The notes: generated from the sequence alone by a model not told the origin. A stretch of 64,000 nucleotides of DNA from Dichomitus squalens LYAD-421 SS1 (GCF_000275845.1 NW_006766895.1:378710-442709), one strand, 5' to 3'; shown: positions 46,911-57,983, counted from the first letter of the stretch. Numbers and translations are program-made.

Positions 46911-47818
46911 TTCAGGTGGGGGCTAACCACGACGCAAAACCGCGGCCCACACGTGTACTGAAAGACCTCTTGGTTCTGCTTCCTCTAACCCACCTTCCTT
47001 TGTGCTACACTGCCGTCCAGCATCTTGGGCAAAAACGCGGTCGTAATCTCCGGCCGGGCGCGTGCATCGCTTGGGGGCAAGTCACGTCGCTTTGACAGTG
47101 CTGTGTCCCCTCTTTGTCGCCCTCCGCAAAGCAACATGTCCCAGAGAGAAAGTATCCATCGTTTCTAGGCATCAGTTTCCTTTTGGGTCACGGTCAGCAC
47201 GATCCCATGCCTGCCCCCCACTCCGAATAACTCAGCACAACGCTCATACCTACTTCACAATGCAGCGGCACAGCCTATTGTGTTCCATATTTGTGCGTCA
47301 CTTCTCTATATTCAGGGTGTTGCGGCTATTGTCGAAGGCATGACGCACTTAGATGCATCCCCACGCTTGTAAAGTTCAAAGCGCATCACTCACCAAAGAG
47401 TGACGAGGCTTGTACAATCGCTCAATCCTTAGTGCCAGTGTTGGATTATCCCTATCAGGAGTAAGAGACATCATCTGTTCTTCTAGCGCATGAACATAAG
47501 AATAAGACAGTAGCCTTCGGATACTGTAGATACTCGATTCAAATTGGTATTACCTCATGGTTACTCCTATGTATGCTTAGCAGACTGGAAGATCCAGGAA
47601 TACTCATCACAGCTCATCATGGACGGCGCCGTGCTATGTCTTGAGGCCGTGGGCAGTCACAATGGTCGAGACTACTCGACGTCACGAGTGTCTGAGCCTG
47701 AGTAACTTGAACCACCAGGCGTCAAGCGCCGGGGTCCCAGCCCACGTGTTTCGCAATACCTCTGTGACGAGTCACATCACGCAACACGTCACAATCTGCC
47801 AAGTGAGCGGAATGGCTG
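46911..47818. other. Intergenic region upstream of the transposon
   Basis: No gene recognised. Presumably the upstream control region of the zinc-finger gene, then unique sequence up to the transposon's target-site duplication. Confidence 0.4.
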
Positions 47819-47827
47819 GCGGCATTA

Positions 47828-47945
47828 TAGTCTCGTGACCAGACGTTCGGAGCTTTGAGCGGAAATGGAAAAACCGGGACTTTCCGCGCTCCTGAACGTC
47901 TGGTGGATCCACCCCCGTGACTCCCCGCTCGGTGACCTGTGTGAC
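47828..47945 (+). repeat. Left terminal inverted repeat of the transposon
   Basis: 118 bp. The reverse complement of 49716-49833 matches it except for one G/A difference near position 47875. Confidence 0.88.
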
Positions 47946-48343
47946 TTTCCTGCCTCTCTCCCGACGTGTCCGAGCTGTCTTGTCGCGCGCGCCTGCCTGC
48001 TTATCTCGCGACGTCTTTGAGCTGCGCCGAGCCTACCGTCTGCTCGACGTAGATACTCCCGTAACCGGTACATCTCTCTGACTCTCGCGAGCAGTTGCTA
48101 TATGTCCCCCATACTCAATTCGTCTGTTATCCTCTGTCTCTCGTATGGGCAGACAGAGGAACTCTTCTAGTGCGCGCCTATGGACCCTCGCGGACCCGAG
48201 GCAGAACCCGATGAGCTCCACAATGGATGGGGAGCTCTTTTCAAAGACGAGGAGGAGGACAAAGACTACGCTCCGTCCGAGTGCAGCAGCGACCGGCTTT
48301 CCGACGCGTCCGACTGGGATCCAATCGAAGCTGCCCCCGAGAC
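47844..48343 (+). repeat. First copy of a 500-bp direct repeat ending at the assembly gap
   Basis: Appears identical to 48776-49275 (offset 932). It ends exactly where the run of N begins. Confidence 0.9.
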
Positions 48344-48775
48344 NNNNNNNNNNNNNNNNNNNNNNNNNNNNNNNNNNNNNNNNNNNNNNNNNNNNNNNNN
48401 NNNNNNNNNNNNNNNNNNNNNNNNNNNNNNNNNNNNNNNNNNNNNNNNNNNNNNNNNNNNNNNNNNNNNNNNNNNNNNNNNNNNNNNNNNNNNNNNNNNN
48501 NNNNNNNNNNNNNNNNNNNNNNNNNNNNNNNNNNNNNNNNNNNNNNNNNNNNNNNNNNNNNNNNNNNNNNNNNNNNNNNNNNNNNNNNNNNNNNNNNNNN
48601 NNNNNNNNNNNNNNNNNNNNNNNNNNNNNNNNNNNNNNNNNNNNNNNNNNNNNNNNNNNNNNNNNNNNNNNNNNNNNNNNNNNNNNNNNNNNNNNNNNNN
48701 NNNNNNNNNNNNNNNNNNNNNNNNNNNNNNNNNNNNNNNNNNNNNNNNNNNNNNNNNNNNNNNNNNNNNNNNNNN
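48344..48775. other. Assembly gap (432 N)
   Basis: Run of undetermined bases between two identical 500-bp flanks inside the transposon. Confidence 0.99.
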
Positions 48776-49275
48776 CGTTCGGAGCTTTGAGCGGAAATGG
48801 AAAAACCGGGACTTTCCGCGCTCCTGAACGTCTGGTGGATCCACCCCCGTGACTCCCCGCTCGGTGACCTGTGTGACTTTCCTGCCTCTCTCCCGACGTG
48901 TCCGAGCTGTCTTGTCGCGCGCGCCTGCCTGCTTATCTCGCGACGTCTTTGAGCTGCGCCGAGCCTACCGTCTGCTCGACGTAGATACTCCCGTAACCGG
49001 TACATCTCTCTGACTCTCGCGAGCAGTTGCTATATGTCCCCCATACTCAATTCGTCTGTTATCCTCTGTCTCTCGTATGGGCAGACAGAGGAACTCTTCT
49101 AGTGCGCGCCTATGGACCCTCGCGGACCCGAGGCAGAACCCGATGAGCTCCACAATGGATGGGGAGCTCTTTTCAAAGACGAGGAGGAGGACAAAGACTA
49201 CGCTCCGTCCGAGTGCAGCAGCGACCGGCTTTCCGACGCGTCCGACTGGGATCCAATCGAAGCTGCCCCCGAGAC
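48776..49275 (+). repeat. Second copy of the 500-bp direct repeat
   Basis: Begins at the first base after the gap with CGTTCGGAGC, that is 17 bases inside the element's left terminal repeat, and matches 47844-48343. Confidence 0.9.
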
Positions 49276-49700
49276 GCCAATATACCGCCACAACACCCGG
49301 GTCATGCGCAAGCGCCTTGCGTTCTCGGTTTCCCGCACGCGCACCAGCGTTGTCGACCACGTTAAGTCAATTTTGGCTTTTATGGAGTCCGTAGATATGA
49401 ATTTCCCCATGCATCTCAGACCCTAAGGTCCAGTATGAGCGGAGCGCTCTTATGGGCAGCGAGGAGCTTCCCCGCATTCTCGAGCGCTGGTACAAGGTCC
49501 CTCGCGCATCCTCCTCACGACACCATCATGTACGGCCCCAGGGCGCTAGGAAGGCTCTCGAGGAGTTTGCCCTGGAGTGCGTGGAGGAGATTGTTGACCG
49601 AGAGCTCAAGCCATTGTGCGCAGTACAGGAGGTATGCAAGCTTGTAACTAGGACAGCGTGCAGCCGCAAGGGCGCCCTCCGACTTTGTCGGATTACCTTA
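49112..49700 (+). pseudogene. Truncated DUF6589-type transposon ORF
   Basis: ATG at 49112 opens an acidic N-terminus (EEEDKDYAPSECSSD), then RVMRKRLAFSVSRTRTSVV, and stops at 49424-49426 shortly after VDMNFPMH. In a different frame the expected continuation, SDPKVQYERSALMG, then SEELPRILERWYKVPR, then QGARKALEEFALECVEEIV, runs from about 49415 to 49625. Around ten codons (the LFLDALSWGD-like part of relatives) are missing at the junction with loss of frame, and everything C-terminal of DRELKPL is gone. The same N-terminus is repeated at 48180-48343 in the first 500-bp copy. The product cannot be functional. The relation to DUF6589 proteins is from family memory. Confidence 0.6.
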
Positions 49701-49715
49701 ACGGGGCGTCGGTAT

Positions 49716-49833
49716 GTCACACAGGTCACCGAGCGGGGAGTCACGGGGGTGGATCCACCAGACGTTCAGGAGCGCGGAAAGTCCCGGTTTTTTCATTTCC
49801 GCTCAAAGCTCCGAACGTCTGGTCACGAGACTA
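49716..49833 (-). repeat. Right terminal inverted repeat of the transposon
   Basis: 118 bp, inverted relative to 47828-47945, ending GGTCACGAGACTA just before the right GCGGCATTA. Confidence 0.88.
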
Positions 49834-49842
49834 GCGGCATTA

Positions 49843-50193
49843 CAGTCGTTTGCATATCAAATTGCAGTCGACGCGCGCGCCGCGGGGCTGTTTGCCCGTG
49901 TTTGCAACGCCGTGAGCGAGCGCCTCTCTGCCTGTTTGGGACCGGCCTCCGTCAACCCATTGTGGCCATCAAGTACAAAAATCTTCTCCTGCATTGAAAG
50001 CCAACAAGGCATTGCTAGGGGCCATATTGTATGTACTATTAACCTGCTACGACATTTTTGAGGGATTTTATCTGTTTTCATTGAGGGTGCACCCACCGAA
50101 GTGGCAGTCCTACCCGGTACCCGACGGCGGAGCAAACACGAACAAACAAGCTCGACGCGCGCACGACACTGCAGTTTGATATGCAAACGACTG
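49843..50193. mobile_element. 351-bp MITE with TA target-site duplication (Tc1/mariner-like)
   Basis: The termini CAGTCGTTTGCATATCAAA...TTTGATATGCAAACGACTG are inverted repeats: about 27 bp almost perfect, then an imperfect extension to roughly 75 bp (GCGCGCG..., GTTTG..CGTGTTTG). TA flanks both ends (49841-49842 and 50194-50195). The CAGT start and TA duplication fit Tc1/mariner-type MITEs. No coding capacity. The left TA is also the last two bases of the neighbouring transposon's right target-site duplication, so the two elements abut. Confidence 0.85.
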
Positions 50194-50195
50194 TA

Positions 50196-51243
50196 TACTA
50201 GTCTAGTAGTTCCTGACTACCTACCACTATACATTCTGCCCTCCTTCTTTCACCTCGGAAGCCATCAGCCAAGCAGAAACGACGCTGATTTACTCAAAAC
50301 ATCACCAATACGCTTCGGCCCTCGGGATCCCGGTTGGCTCAGCTCAAGCAGGCGACTTAAGCTGCGACTCGGAGAAGTCGTCCGGAATCCTGGGCCTTGT
50401 CTGCACGCTCGCTCAGGTCAGGCTTTCGTATCATCGTCACGTACACAACCTTATCACAACTAGGTGCGCTTAGCTGTGCTCATATACCACTGGCTCCGTA
50501 CGACGAACGGTGCATAAACAACCGGCGACTGAATCTTGTATTTGTTGCGGAAAACCAGAAAGCAGAAGCACACGTGAGCTCATAAGCCATCATGAACGAG
50601 GCCAATCTATGTGCCAGTGAGAAGATGCAAGCTATCTGTACATGCAATAATCTCGACATCGACTTGGTCCGGCGAGACCCCACGATGACAGCGCTGAGCG
50701 CATTTCGTGGGACAGCGCTCTGCAAGTGCCATTGTGGCCCTCGTCGACGTCGTAATGCGTAGCGCTGATCTATGTTGGATAATAATTGGGTCAAGGTACC
50801 TTCTCCGCCATTTCCGATCATCCAGCTCATCATTCGCCGATGACGCTGCTGGACCATCTTTGCGGGCGAGCTCTGACCCTTGGTACTGCTCCCGTCTTCC
50901 CACTGCTTACGGCAATATGTTTCTTCCAGGCCTGTCTAATCGAGGATGTCGCGCTCCCGACAGCCTGGCCACGCGCTGTTCACATCTCTGAAGGGTTCTG
51001 ATGCTTCCAAACTGCAACGGTTCCTTGTTCCGGCATACTATTTGCAAGACTTACGATAAGCCTTGGCGCCCCGACGTCGCAACAATGCTCTTAGAAAAGC
51101 ACACGGGCCAAACTGCGCAGGTTGTATTTGTATGCTACTGATAAATGATTACCGCCTCACAACATATATATTGACAAACTGGCCCTTTCCTCACGCACCC
51201 CCCAAGTGCTTCACAGTCTCTTCGCGCTTCGACCATCGCCGCG
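50196..51243. other. Intergenic region upstream of the oxoamine synthase
   Basis: No gene recognised. A TATATAT at 51164-51170 lies about 75 bp before the ATG at 51244 and is a likely core promoter element. Confidence 0.4.
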
Positions 51244-52652
51244 ATGACCACCACACTGGATCTCACGTTGAAAACAGAGCTAGAAAGGCGCAAAAACACA
51301 ACGATGCCCATCTCGGACCTACTTCGGCCCGTTTCCACCGCTGCACCCGATTTCTTCTCCAGCGACTACCTCTCCGTTACAGCCTCGCCATTCGTACGCG
51401 ACGCCTTTCTCCGCAATCTCGCATCCAGCCCCCGCATCCTCGGCAGCGGTGGCTCCCGTCTCGGCACAGGAAACACCGATGCGTACACGTACATAGAAGA
51501 GCGGCTCAGAAACTTATTCGGAGGCCCAGGATGCCAAGCGTGCGATGCGCTTCTCTTCAACTCCGGATACGACGCCAACCGCGTGTTCTGGTCGACTGTG
51601 CCGCAGAAGGGCGACGCCATCGTCTTTGATAGTCTCGTTCACGTCTCCATGAAAGATGGGATGTTGCAGTCGCGAGCGGGCTCCACAGGCGCCCTCTACC
51701 CGTTCGAGCACAATTCCGTTGTGGCGTTCAAGGAACGCGTCGGCGAGGCGCTCAAGAAGCATCCGAACATAGCGGAGGGAAAGGGGACGCTCTTCGTTGC
51801 CGTAGAGACGCTGTACAGTATGGACGGTGACTTTGCTCGGTTGCGCGAAATATTTGAGACCGCCGACGAGCTCATTCCGGCGGGATGCGCTCATCTGATG
51901 GTGGACGAGGCGCACACGACGGGACTCTTCGGCCCTGATGGGCGTGGCCTCCTCTTCGAGCTTGGACTAGAGACGCGTGTCGATACCGTGCTACACACGT
52001 TCAGCAAAGCCTGGGGTATGAGCGGAGGTAGGCAGCTCGTCATGTCTTCTGTGATGGTTGCATTGACCTCCCTTGGTTCTTTCAGGTGTGATTATGACCT
52101 CGCCACTCATCCGGAGATACCTGATTATGCGGGGCAAGCCCGTAATGTTTTCCACGGCTTTGCCATACTCTCACATCTGCGGCCTCAACACGGTTCTTGA
52201 GTACGTAGCGAGTACCGCTGGCACGGAGGTAGGCATATACATAAGATTCTAGTAACGGCACAATGCTGATCGGTGCGCCGCAGCGCCGCGAGCGTGTCCG
52301 ACAACTATGCTCGTACTTTTCGGATTGTCTGGCCAGGGCACTACAGAGCGTTTCTCCGAAGTTGCTCAGACTCGACGACCATGAGATTCCCTCGTACTAT
52401 CGCAAAACCGTCGTCAGCCCCATCTTCCCCATCCTCACGCCTGCGTACACTTCGCTAGCGGACTTCCTAGGTGCCTACGGATATGCGGTAACCGCGATCG
52501 GGTTTCCAGCAGTCCCACGAGGACAGGAACGCATCCGGGTCACCATTCACGCTGGCAATACTGAGGCAGAGTTGGATGAGTTCATAGCATGTTTGATGCG
52601 GTGGGCCTCGGGGATGCAAAACGGAAAACAGCTTGAGAGATCGCGGCTGTGA
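51244..52652 (+). CDS. Alpha-oxoamine synthase family enzyme (KAPA synthase/BioF-like)
   Basis: Three exons, 51244-52027, 52086-52228 and 52284-52652, give 431 residues, typical for this PLP-dependent fold-type I family. Landmarks: FFSSDYLSVTASP (substrate-anchoring N-terminus), GSGGSRLGTGNTDAYTYIEE, ALLFNSGYDANRVFW, VDEAHTTGLFGPDGRG (the Asp that pairs with the PLP ring N and the neighbouring His), and HTFSKAWGMSGG with the Schiff-base Lys in TFSKA. The C-terminal domain ends RIRVTIHAGNTEAELDEFI. The family condenses an amino acid with an acyl-CoA: BioF makes 7-keto-8-aminopelargonate for biotin, while relatives make aminolevulinate, sphinganine or secondary metabolites. I cannot choose the substrate; the spacing and lack of a mitochondrial presequence argue against aminolevulinate synthase, and the size against serine palmitoyltransferase. 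No biotin-pathway neighbours are in the window. Confidence 0.85.
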
Positions 52653-53062
52653 CTGTACTTGTAGGTTCGCGTGTATAAAAGCGCATTATCTGAGAGCAGA
52701 CTCGAGGGATGAGGCGATGACCTAGGAGTCGTGGCAAATACATGGGACGGCTATGTGGGAATAGGAGAGTACACGAAGCATGGCTCGATGCATGAGGACA
52801 AGCCAGAGCGCATGTTCAAATGCTTGCAGGCAGGCCCTGGCGCTTTGTAATCAACAAGCATGTGATTGTTTTCGATGGGCGTAGGTCGAGAGGGATCAAG
52901 GTCCTTTGTGAAACCACTAATGCTACATGATACTAGTGGGTGATTTGTGGTGCGTACTAAACTCGAATGATGGTGAATGATCTGCGGCGGCTATGTACAG
53001 ACTGCGCCTAAGTATAGCGGTACATGTTATATTCCAGAACTATGAGGCCCCATGCTCGCGGC
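52653..53062. other. Convergent intergenic region
   Basis: Contains the 3' flanks of the oxoamine synthase and of the kinase-like pseudogene; nothing else recognised. Confidence 0.4.
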
Positions 53063-54330
53063 TACTTCAAAATCCCCTCCTTCTTCGACTCATCCTTGAA
53101 TATTGCGATCCATCTCTCGTAATCCTTGTACGAAATCGTTTTCCCCCGCTGCAGCGACCTGGTATACTCGATGAAGTCACATAAGGACGACTCCACCACT
53201 GGGCCTTCGAGTTCGGACTCTCGGGTACGCAGAACGTCTAGCCAGCGTCTCCTAATCTCGACAGTGGTCGCACGTCTTTCATCGGCATCACAGTACCAGT
53301 TGTTTTCCCATTCAATAACTTGCTCTAGAACCTCCGCAAATCAGGGAGGTGGCGCCATGAGCCTGGAGGCAAGGAGACTGTATGCGAGGGCCTTTGAATC
53401 ATCTGCAGGGAAATACTTAACTATGGGAACAAAGTGAGTCATATGATAATGCAACATGCGCACACCGCTGCACAGTACGCACCCTCATTGAGGACGACAT
53501 GATCGGAGGCATACCACCACATACGGGCTATCTCCAGATTCCGCACATCTGGGTTGAAGCCTTCGATGCAGGCCCACTCGTAGTCGATGAAGACAGGCTT
53601 AAAAATGCCTCCCAAATGCTCGTCGTCAACAACCAGGTCACCAATGCCATCGGACATGTTTGTCAAACCGATGCTGCCTGGATGCACGTCGCGATGTGTA
53701 ACACCGGCCAAGTGTATAGTCTGCATTTGGTCGATCTGGGAAGTCGCATGTATCAATGGCATCGAACAAGTCACACCTTACAATCGAATTTACAGAGGAA
53801 TGGGCTAACCAAGCCGTCACTGCATATGGGATGGGACCATGATCGCGGAATGTCTCTGCACAGTGATGTTCAGACCAATATGATTCAAATCGAGGTGCGA
53901 ATTCAGTTCACCGGCGTATGCCTCGAAAACATCGTCGATAGTCATCACACGATGCAAAAGAATACTCGCCTAGCGTCCTCGATAAACAGAATGCTCACAT
54001 ATTGTCGATAGGTTGGAGTTGAAGTCCTGAACTCTTCGATATACGAGACATTCCCAGTTGATATCCTCCCAGGTACCGGTCTCCACAAAATGTAGCCAAT
54101 CGGGCAGTTCTACAATAGTTACTGAGGAGAGATCAATAGACTTCAGCTGGGTACAGGATGTGAGGGCAAAGCTACTGGCTTACCGTTGTGGCACTCGCGT
54201 ATTATAGTCCCATCTGGGTATGGAGATGGTGCTGTGCTATTCTGTTTCTCCCGGAGACAAATCATCGCAGAAACAGGAGAAAAAAGGCTCAACTTGAATA
54301 TTTTGGTGGCCAGCATAAAGGACAATAAAG
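53063..54330 (-). pseudogene. Kinase-like (phosphotransferase-type) gene with disabling changes
   Basis: On the minus strand a chain of kinase-like pieces is visible: ELPDWLHFVETGTWEDINW and ECLVYRRVQ (about 54090); ASILLHRVMTIDDVFEAYAG (about 53960); THRDVHPGSIGL and FKPVFIDYEWACIEGFNP (about 53680-53560), with HRD and a D-Y-E in place of DFG; MWWYASDHVV; then FAEVLEQVIEWENNWYCDAD and a C-terminal VESSLCDFIEYTRSLQRG ending at TAG near 53063. The catalytic-loop Asn is replaced by Ser (HPGSI), as in several fungal pseudokinases. An in-frame TGA interrupts LMAPPP-FAEVLEQ (about 53340), and the junction between RRVQDFNSNLST and ASILLHR does not fit any splice phase I can find. Hence pseudogene, although an unusual extra intron could still rescue it. 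The family is small kinase-like proteins of agaricomycetes; function unknown. Confidence 0.5.
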
Positions 54331-54599
54331 TCCGAGCCAGATCTACATCGTTGGACACCTACGTACTGCAAACTACGCAATCCGTCAATGCCCGCATTCC
54401 CATTAAACGACCAATGTACTCACCGAGAGGAGTTCACCTTGACGTCTTCCCTGAAGCAATCCACAGCCGCCGGGCTGCAGCGACACATAAGAAAAGAATC
54501 GCGTTGCCGATACAGACCTCTCGGACAAACATTATGTACACCTATGATACACGTCTGAAGATCCCACAGCATAAATTACGTGCGTATGCCCGCCCCGCT

Positions 54600-57479
54600 C
54601 TACGCCCACGGGTTATCCTCCGGGACATCAACAACAACATGCACATGCGACGGCGGCGTCTCCGCCCTCACGACCGTCCTCGCCGTCGCCTCTGCCACGC
54701 GTTGCTCCGCCTCCAGCACCTCCTCCGGGTCCTCCTCCTCTTCCCCGACGTCGAAGACGCCGTGGCCCCGCCATGGGAACGGAGCCGAGGCAGGGTCCAC
54801 CTGGACCTCGCCCTCCTCCCGCCGACCGTCCTCCTCGACGACGTACCCGCGGCGGTACACTCGATGGAGCGCCCCACCACCTCGTACCGCAGGCTCGCCC
54901 TTTCGCCTCTCGTGCGTCATCTCTTCCTCGGCCGCGTGCGGGTCCTCGACGACGAGGTCGACCGCGTCAGGTGGCAAAACTGGCCGTTCGGAGTCAGAGC
55001 GAGGTGAGGGAGGAGGGAGGTTCCTCGGGCTGCCCTTGGAAGATGAGGATACAGGAGTGTGTGGCGAAGCGGAGCTCGTCCGCGACAGCGCTCCTGGTGC
55101 CCTCTGTACAGGTGACTGAAGTGCTGGGGGAGAGTGTACGGGCGTTGCCTTCGCGCTTGTCCACCGGAGCTGCACCTCGCCATGGCCTGGTGGAGGAGAC
55201 AGTCGCTCGGTCTCCTTGTCGATGATGATCTCAGGACCAGATCCGCGAATCTTTCCCTTCCCGTTATCCGGGTGTAGCTGTTCGGTGTTCCCAGTGGCAC
55301 CATACCCTCCGGGATGTCTTCGAGGCCCGCTCAAGGGCGAGTACCACGCCGAATGCTCGTCTCGCAGGATCCTCTCCTCCTCGATCCACATCGTCTTCCG
55401 TGCCCTCTCCGAGCTGACGTCGACGCAAGGGTAGTTGTAGTCGCCAAACAAGTACTTCTTGCTATGCTCGAACAGCTCCTCGTCCGCCTCGTCCACATCA
55501 TCAAACGGCAGCCCATACCCCTCGTCCGCAAGACCGCTGCTCGCGAACAACGAGAAACCTTCGTCCGGCGAGCGCAGACCTGCCGCAGTATGTACAACCT
55601 CTGCCTCCTGGTCAGGAAGCAGCGGCGCGTGCACCTCATCGAAGCTGTCCCCATTGTTCGCGGGGATCCGCGGCCCCGGGCGCACCGCGGACGTCGCCGG
55701 CTGGGGCAGCCAGTACTTGCGCTTGCCGCCCTGGCTATACCGGAGCCCCGCGCGGATGCGCCGGTCGCGCCCTGCGCCCTGGTGGATGTGGCCTTCGCTC
55801 GGCTCGAACTCCCGGTAGTCCATGCCCTCGCCGCGGAGCGTCGTCTTGACGTCCTCGACGACGTCCTTAAGCCCGAACGCGTCCTTGAACGCGTAGAAGA
55901 CGGGGAGGCGTGCGACGTACGACGCGTGCGGGTCGACGTAGTCGCGCGTGGCAAAGGCGTACATGTGTGCGATCGCAAAGAGCGGCATCTCGAAGCAAAT
56001 GAGGGTATCGGTGAGGCCGAGGGAAATGTGCTCCGAGTCGGTGTATGGGCCGAGCTTCTTGATCGCCCCACCGGCGACGAGGATGGAGATGAAGATGGAC
56101 TGCCAGAAGGAGAAGAAAAGGATGCCCTTGACGCAGAGAAACTTCGGCATGGGGCTGTTATCTACACGTGAGTGAGTCGATTCAAGCGCGATAAAGAACC
56201 GGGGCGCACCGGAATGGCTTGAGGTCGTCGTTGACGCACATCCAGAATATTGCGAGACAGTAGAGCGCCAAACATATGCTGAAGTTGTATACGATACTGA
56301 TGTAGAGGTACCCTGAGCCGGCGGCGAGATCGCCTTCATTATATTTGCCTAATGCCTTGAGGACGATGGTGGCAATGGCGAGTAGCGGTTTGAGCTGTAC
56401 ATATTCTACGAGCGTGATGTGTCAGTTCAATGAGCCATCGACTGGACGTGTACAAGCTGAGTATGCCTGGCGATGGGGCATCTCACAAGCGACACACCAA
56501 TGGGCTACTATCGGTCACTTCATGGAAGCGATCCGATACCGTGGGCACCTGGCGTGCGAAGGAGGGCGGAAAGAATGACTTGGAAAGCCATTGGGACACT
56601 GCTACGTCTCCTTGTCGGCATGCGCAGCACAGAGATGACCACCAGAGATAGAATTCGCATTGCGGATGAGACCTATGTCTCCCTAGTTTGAGTGATATCA
56701 ATCATGCACTATGAAGCCCTACTGAGCCTGGCGCGAGTGACTCCGATTGCCATCGCTCTTAAACCAGCTGTGTCGTCGCTCTGGGGCTAGCCGTGCCTTT
56801 GCTTCAGCACTACAGCGAAGACGAAGAATAGACCGAAAGCGCAGCACTCTCTCTTGAGACGGACATACTCGAATCTGAATGTACTCACGGATGACTCCTC
56901 GTTTGAGGAATAAGAACGTATGAGGGTCGCTAACGTCGACCTCCCTCCAAACCAAATTGCCGGGGAACACGGGGTACTTCGGCGGCCGACCGTGCAATAG
57001 GATGAGCAGGGACCGCTCGCCTCCGAGATAGGCAATCAGGAGGTCGAAGAAACAGTAGATGACGAACGCCTATATTGGGCGGCTAGACGTTGAATAAGGA
57101 CCATTCGCAGGATAAAGAGGCAGGGCGCACCTCGTATATGTCTCGTACAGCATCGATAAAGAACGCAGCTTGGAGCGAGAATAATGATATGAAGGAAGCG
57201 ATGGCGTACAGGGGAACCATGAGCATGATCCGTACGACTTGGCTGTGGTTCCGGCCTTTGCTTAGCGCAAGTCCGATAAGGGCGGGCTGAGGAGACGTAC
57301 CGTTGGAGATGCGGTTTCCTGTAGTTCTTGAGGTGCAGTACAATGGAAATGACGGATACGAAGGTCGCGATACCAGTGCAGACCCCTGCGACAAGCAAGA
57401 TAGGGAGCGGGAGAGCTGAACCAGAGCCGTGTCCTAACTTAGGGAACATCGTGGTGGATACAGTGGCCGTATTCTTCAT
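54600..57479 (-). CDS. Organic solute transporter alpha / TMEM184-type membrane protein (DUF300)
   Basis: ATG at 57479 starts MKNTATVSTTMFPKLG. The first exon holds a membrane helix (LPILLVAGVCTGIATFVSVI) and HLKNYRKPHLQR, spliced to NHSQVVRIMLMVPLYAIAS (the conserved R-I-L-x-M-V-P signature). AFVIYCFFDLLIAYLGGERS, VQLKPLLAIATIVLKALGKY, YNFSICLALYCLAIFW, KGILFFSFWQSIFISILV and TLICFEMPLFAIAHMYAF supply the seven-helix core. After the core comes a long hydrophilic tail (about 400 residues), acidic near its end (VGEEEEDPEEVLEAEQRV). The stop is TAG at 54600. Fungal members are vacuolar or endomembrane proteins of uncertain activity; the animal relative transports bile acids and steroids. Intron 56406-56888 (483 bp) is abnormally long. 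It is divergent from PEX19. Confidence 0.88.
56406..56888 (-). other. 483-bp intron of the TMEM184-type gene
   Basis: Donor GTGAGT after KRGVI and acceptor TCGTAG before QYVQLKPL keep the frame. The length is about eight times that of neighbouring introns. I see no terminal repeats, domain-bearing ORF or structured RNA inside it. Confidence 0.55.
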
Positions 57480-57983
57480 GCTGAGCGAGCCCTAGGGTAT
57501 CGACGCAATAGCCAGCGGGTGCAGAGACAAGGGTCGTCGACGCCGGCGCGCAGGTCGAGTCCGTCGAAGTGGCTGCTGCGCTCAGGACCTGCGCAGGCGA
57601 TGACGGCACCGAGGAGTCCAAGTTCGCACTTCGGTCTGTGAGCGCCCAAATGGCGTAGCGTTGTTCGAGAGGCGCCCGCGGCCATACCCGAAGCAGAGAA
57701 CAGCGCGCGTGATTCTACAGATCTTGATCTGACTGGGATTCCCGCAGAGTCCGGGGCAACAGGAACTCTTGTTTCCTTCTCCACTTTGCTACCCGCTGTT
57801 TGCTTGCCGCGAGTGTCACTCCTTGCACATCTACACAGGCGTGCTCATATACAAGAAACTCGCTGTCTGGAAGAACCAGGGCATCTGAAGCGCACCGGTT
57901 ATTTCGATCGCGTTCCGAACCGGAGCCGTACAGCAGTGATCCAGGATATTTGAGGCGAGCTTTCTGTAACAGACCGTACGATC
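57480..57983. promoter_or_regulatory. Divergent promoter region of TMEM184-type and PEX19 genes
   Basis: 504 bp between the outward-facing ATGs at 57479 and 57984. No clear TATA box seen for either gene. Confidence 0.45.

Larger units (their letters stand above)
47819..49842. mobile_element. TIR DNA transposon with 9-bp target-site duplication, DUF6589-type internal ORF remnant
   Basis: The element spans 47828-49833. Its termini are 118-bp inverted repeats (47828-47945 and 49716-49833) that begin TAGTCTCGTGACC and differ at about one position. Directly outside them the 9 bases GCGGCATTA occur on both sides (47819-47827 and 49834-49842), a perfect target-site duplication. The TIR length and duplication size resemble Mutator-like elements, but the internal ORF does not look like a MULE transposase. 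It resembles the N-terminal part of the multi-copy agaricomycete proteins that carry DUF6589 (motifs KRLAFSVSRTRT, AFMESVDMN, SEELPRILERWY). The length includes a 432-bp gap and a suspicious 500-bp duplication; if that is an artefact, the real element is 1,074 bp. It is non-autonomous. Confidence 0.85.

Noticed and set aside
48145..49005. Open frames spanning the N gap
   Set aside because: Undetermined bases cannot support a reading frame, and the flanks are probably the same sequence assembled twice.
54600..56171. Open frames on the plus strand opposite the TMEM184-type tail
   Set aside because: Antisense to a continuous, better-supported coding exon; composition is Arg/Pro-rich low complexity.
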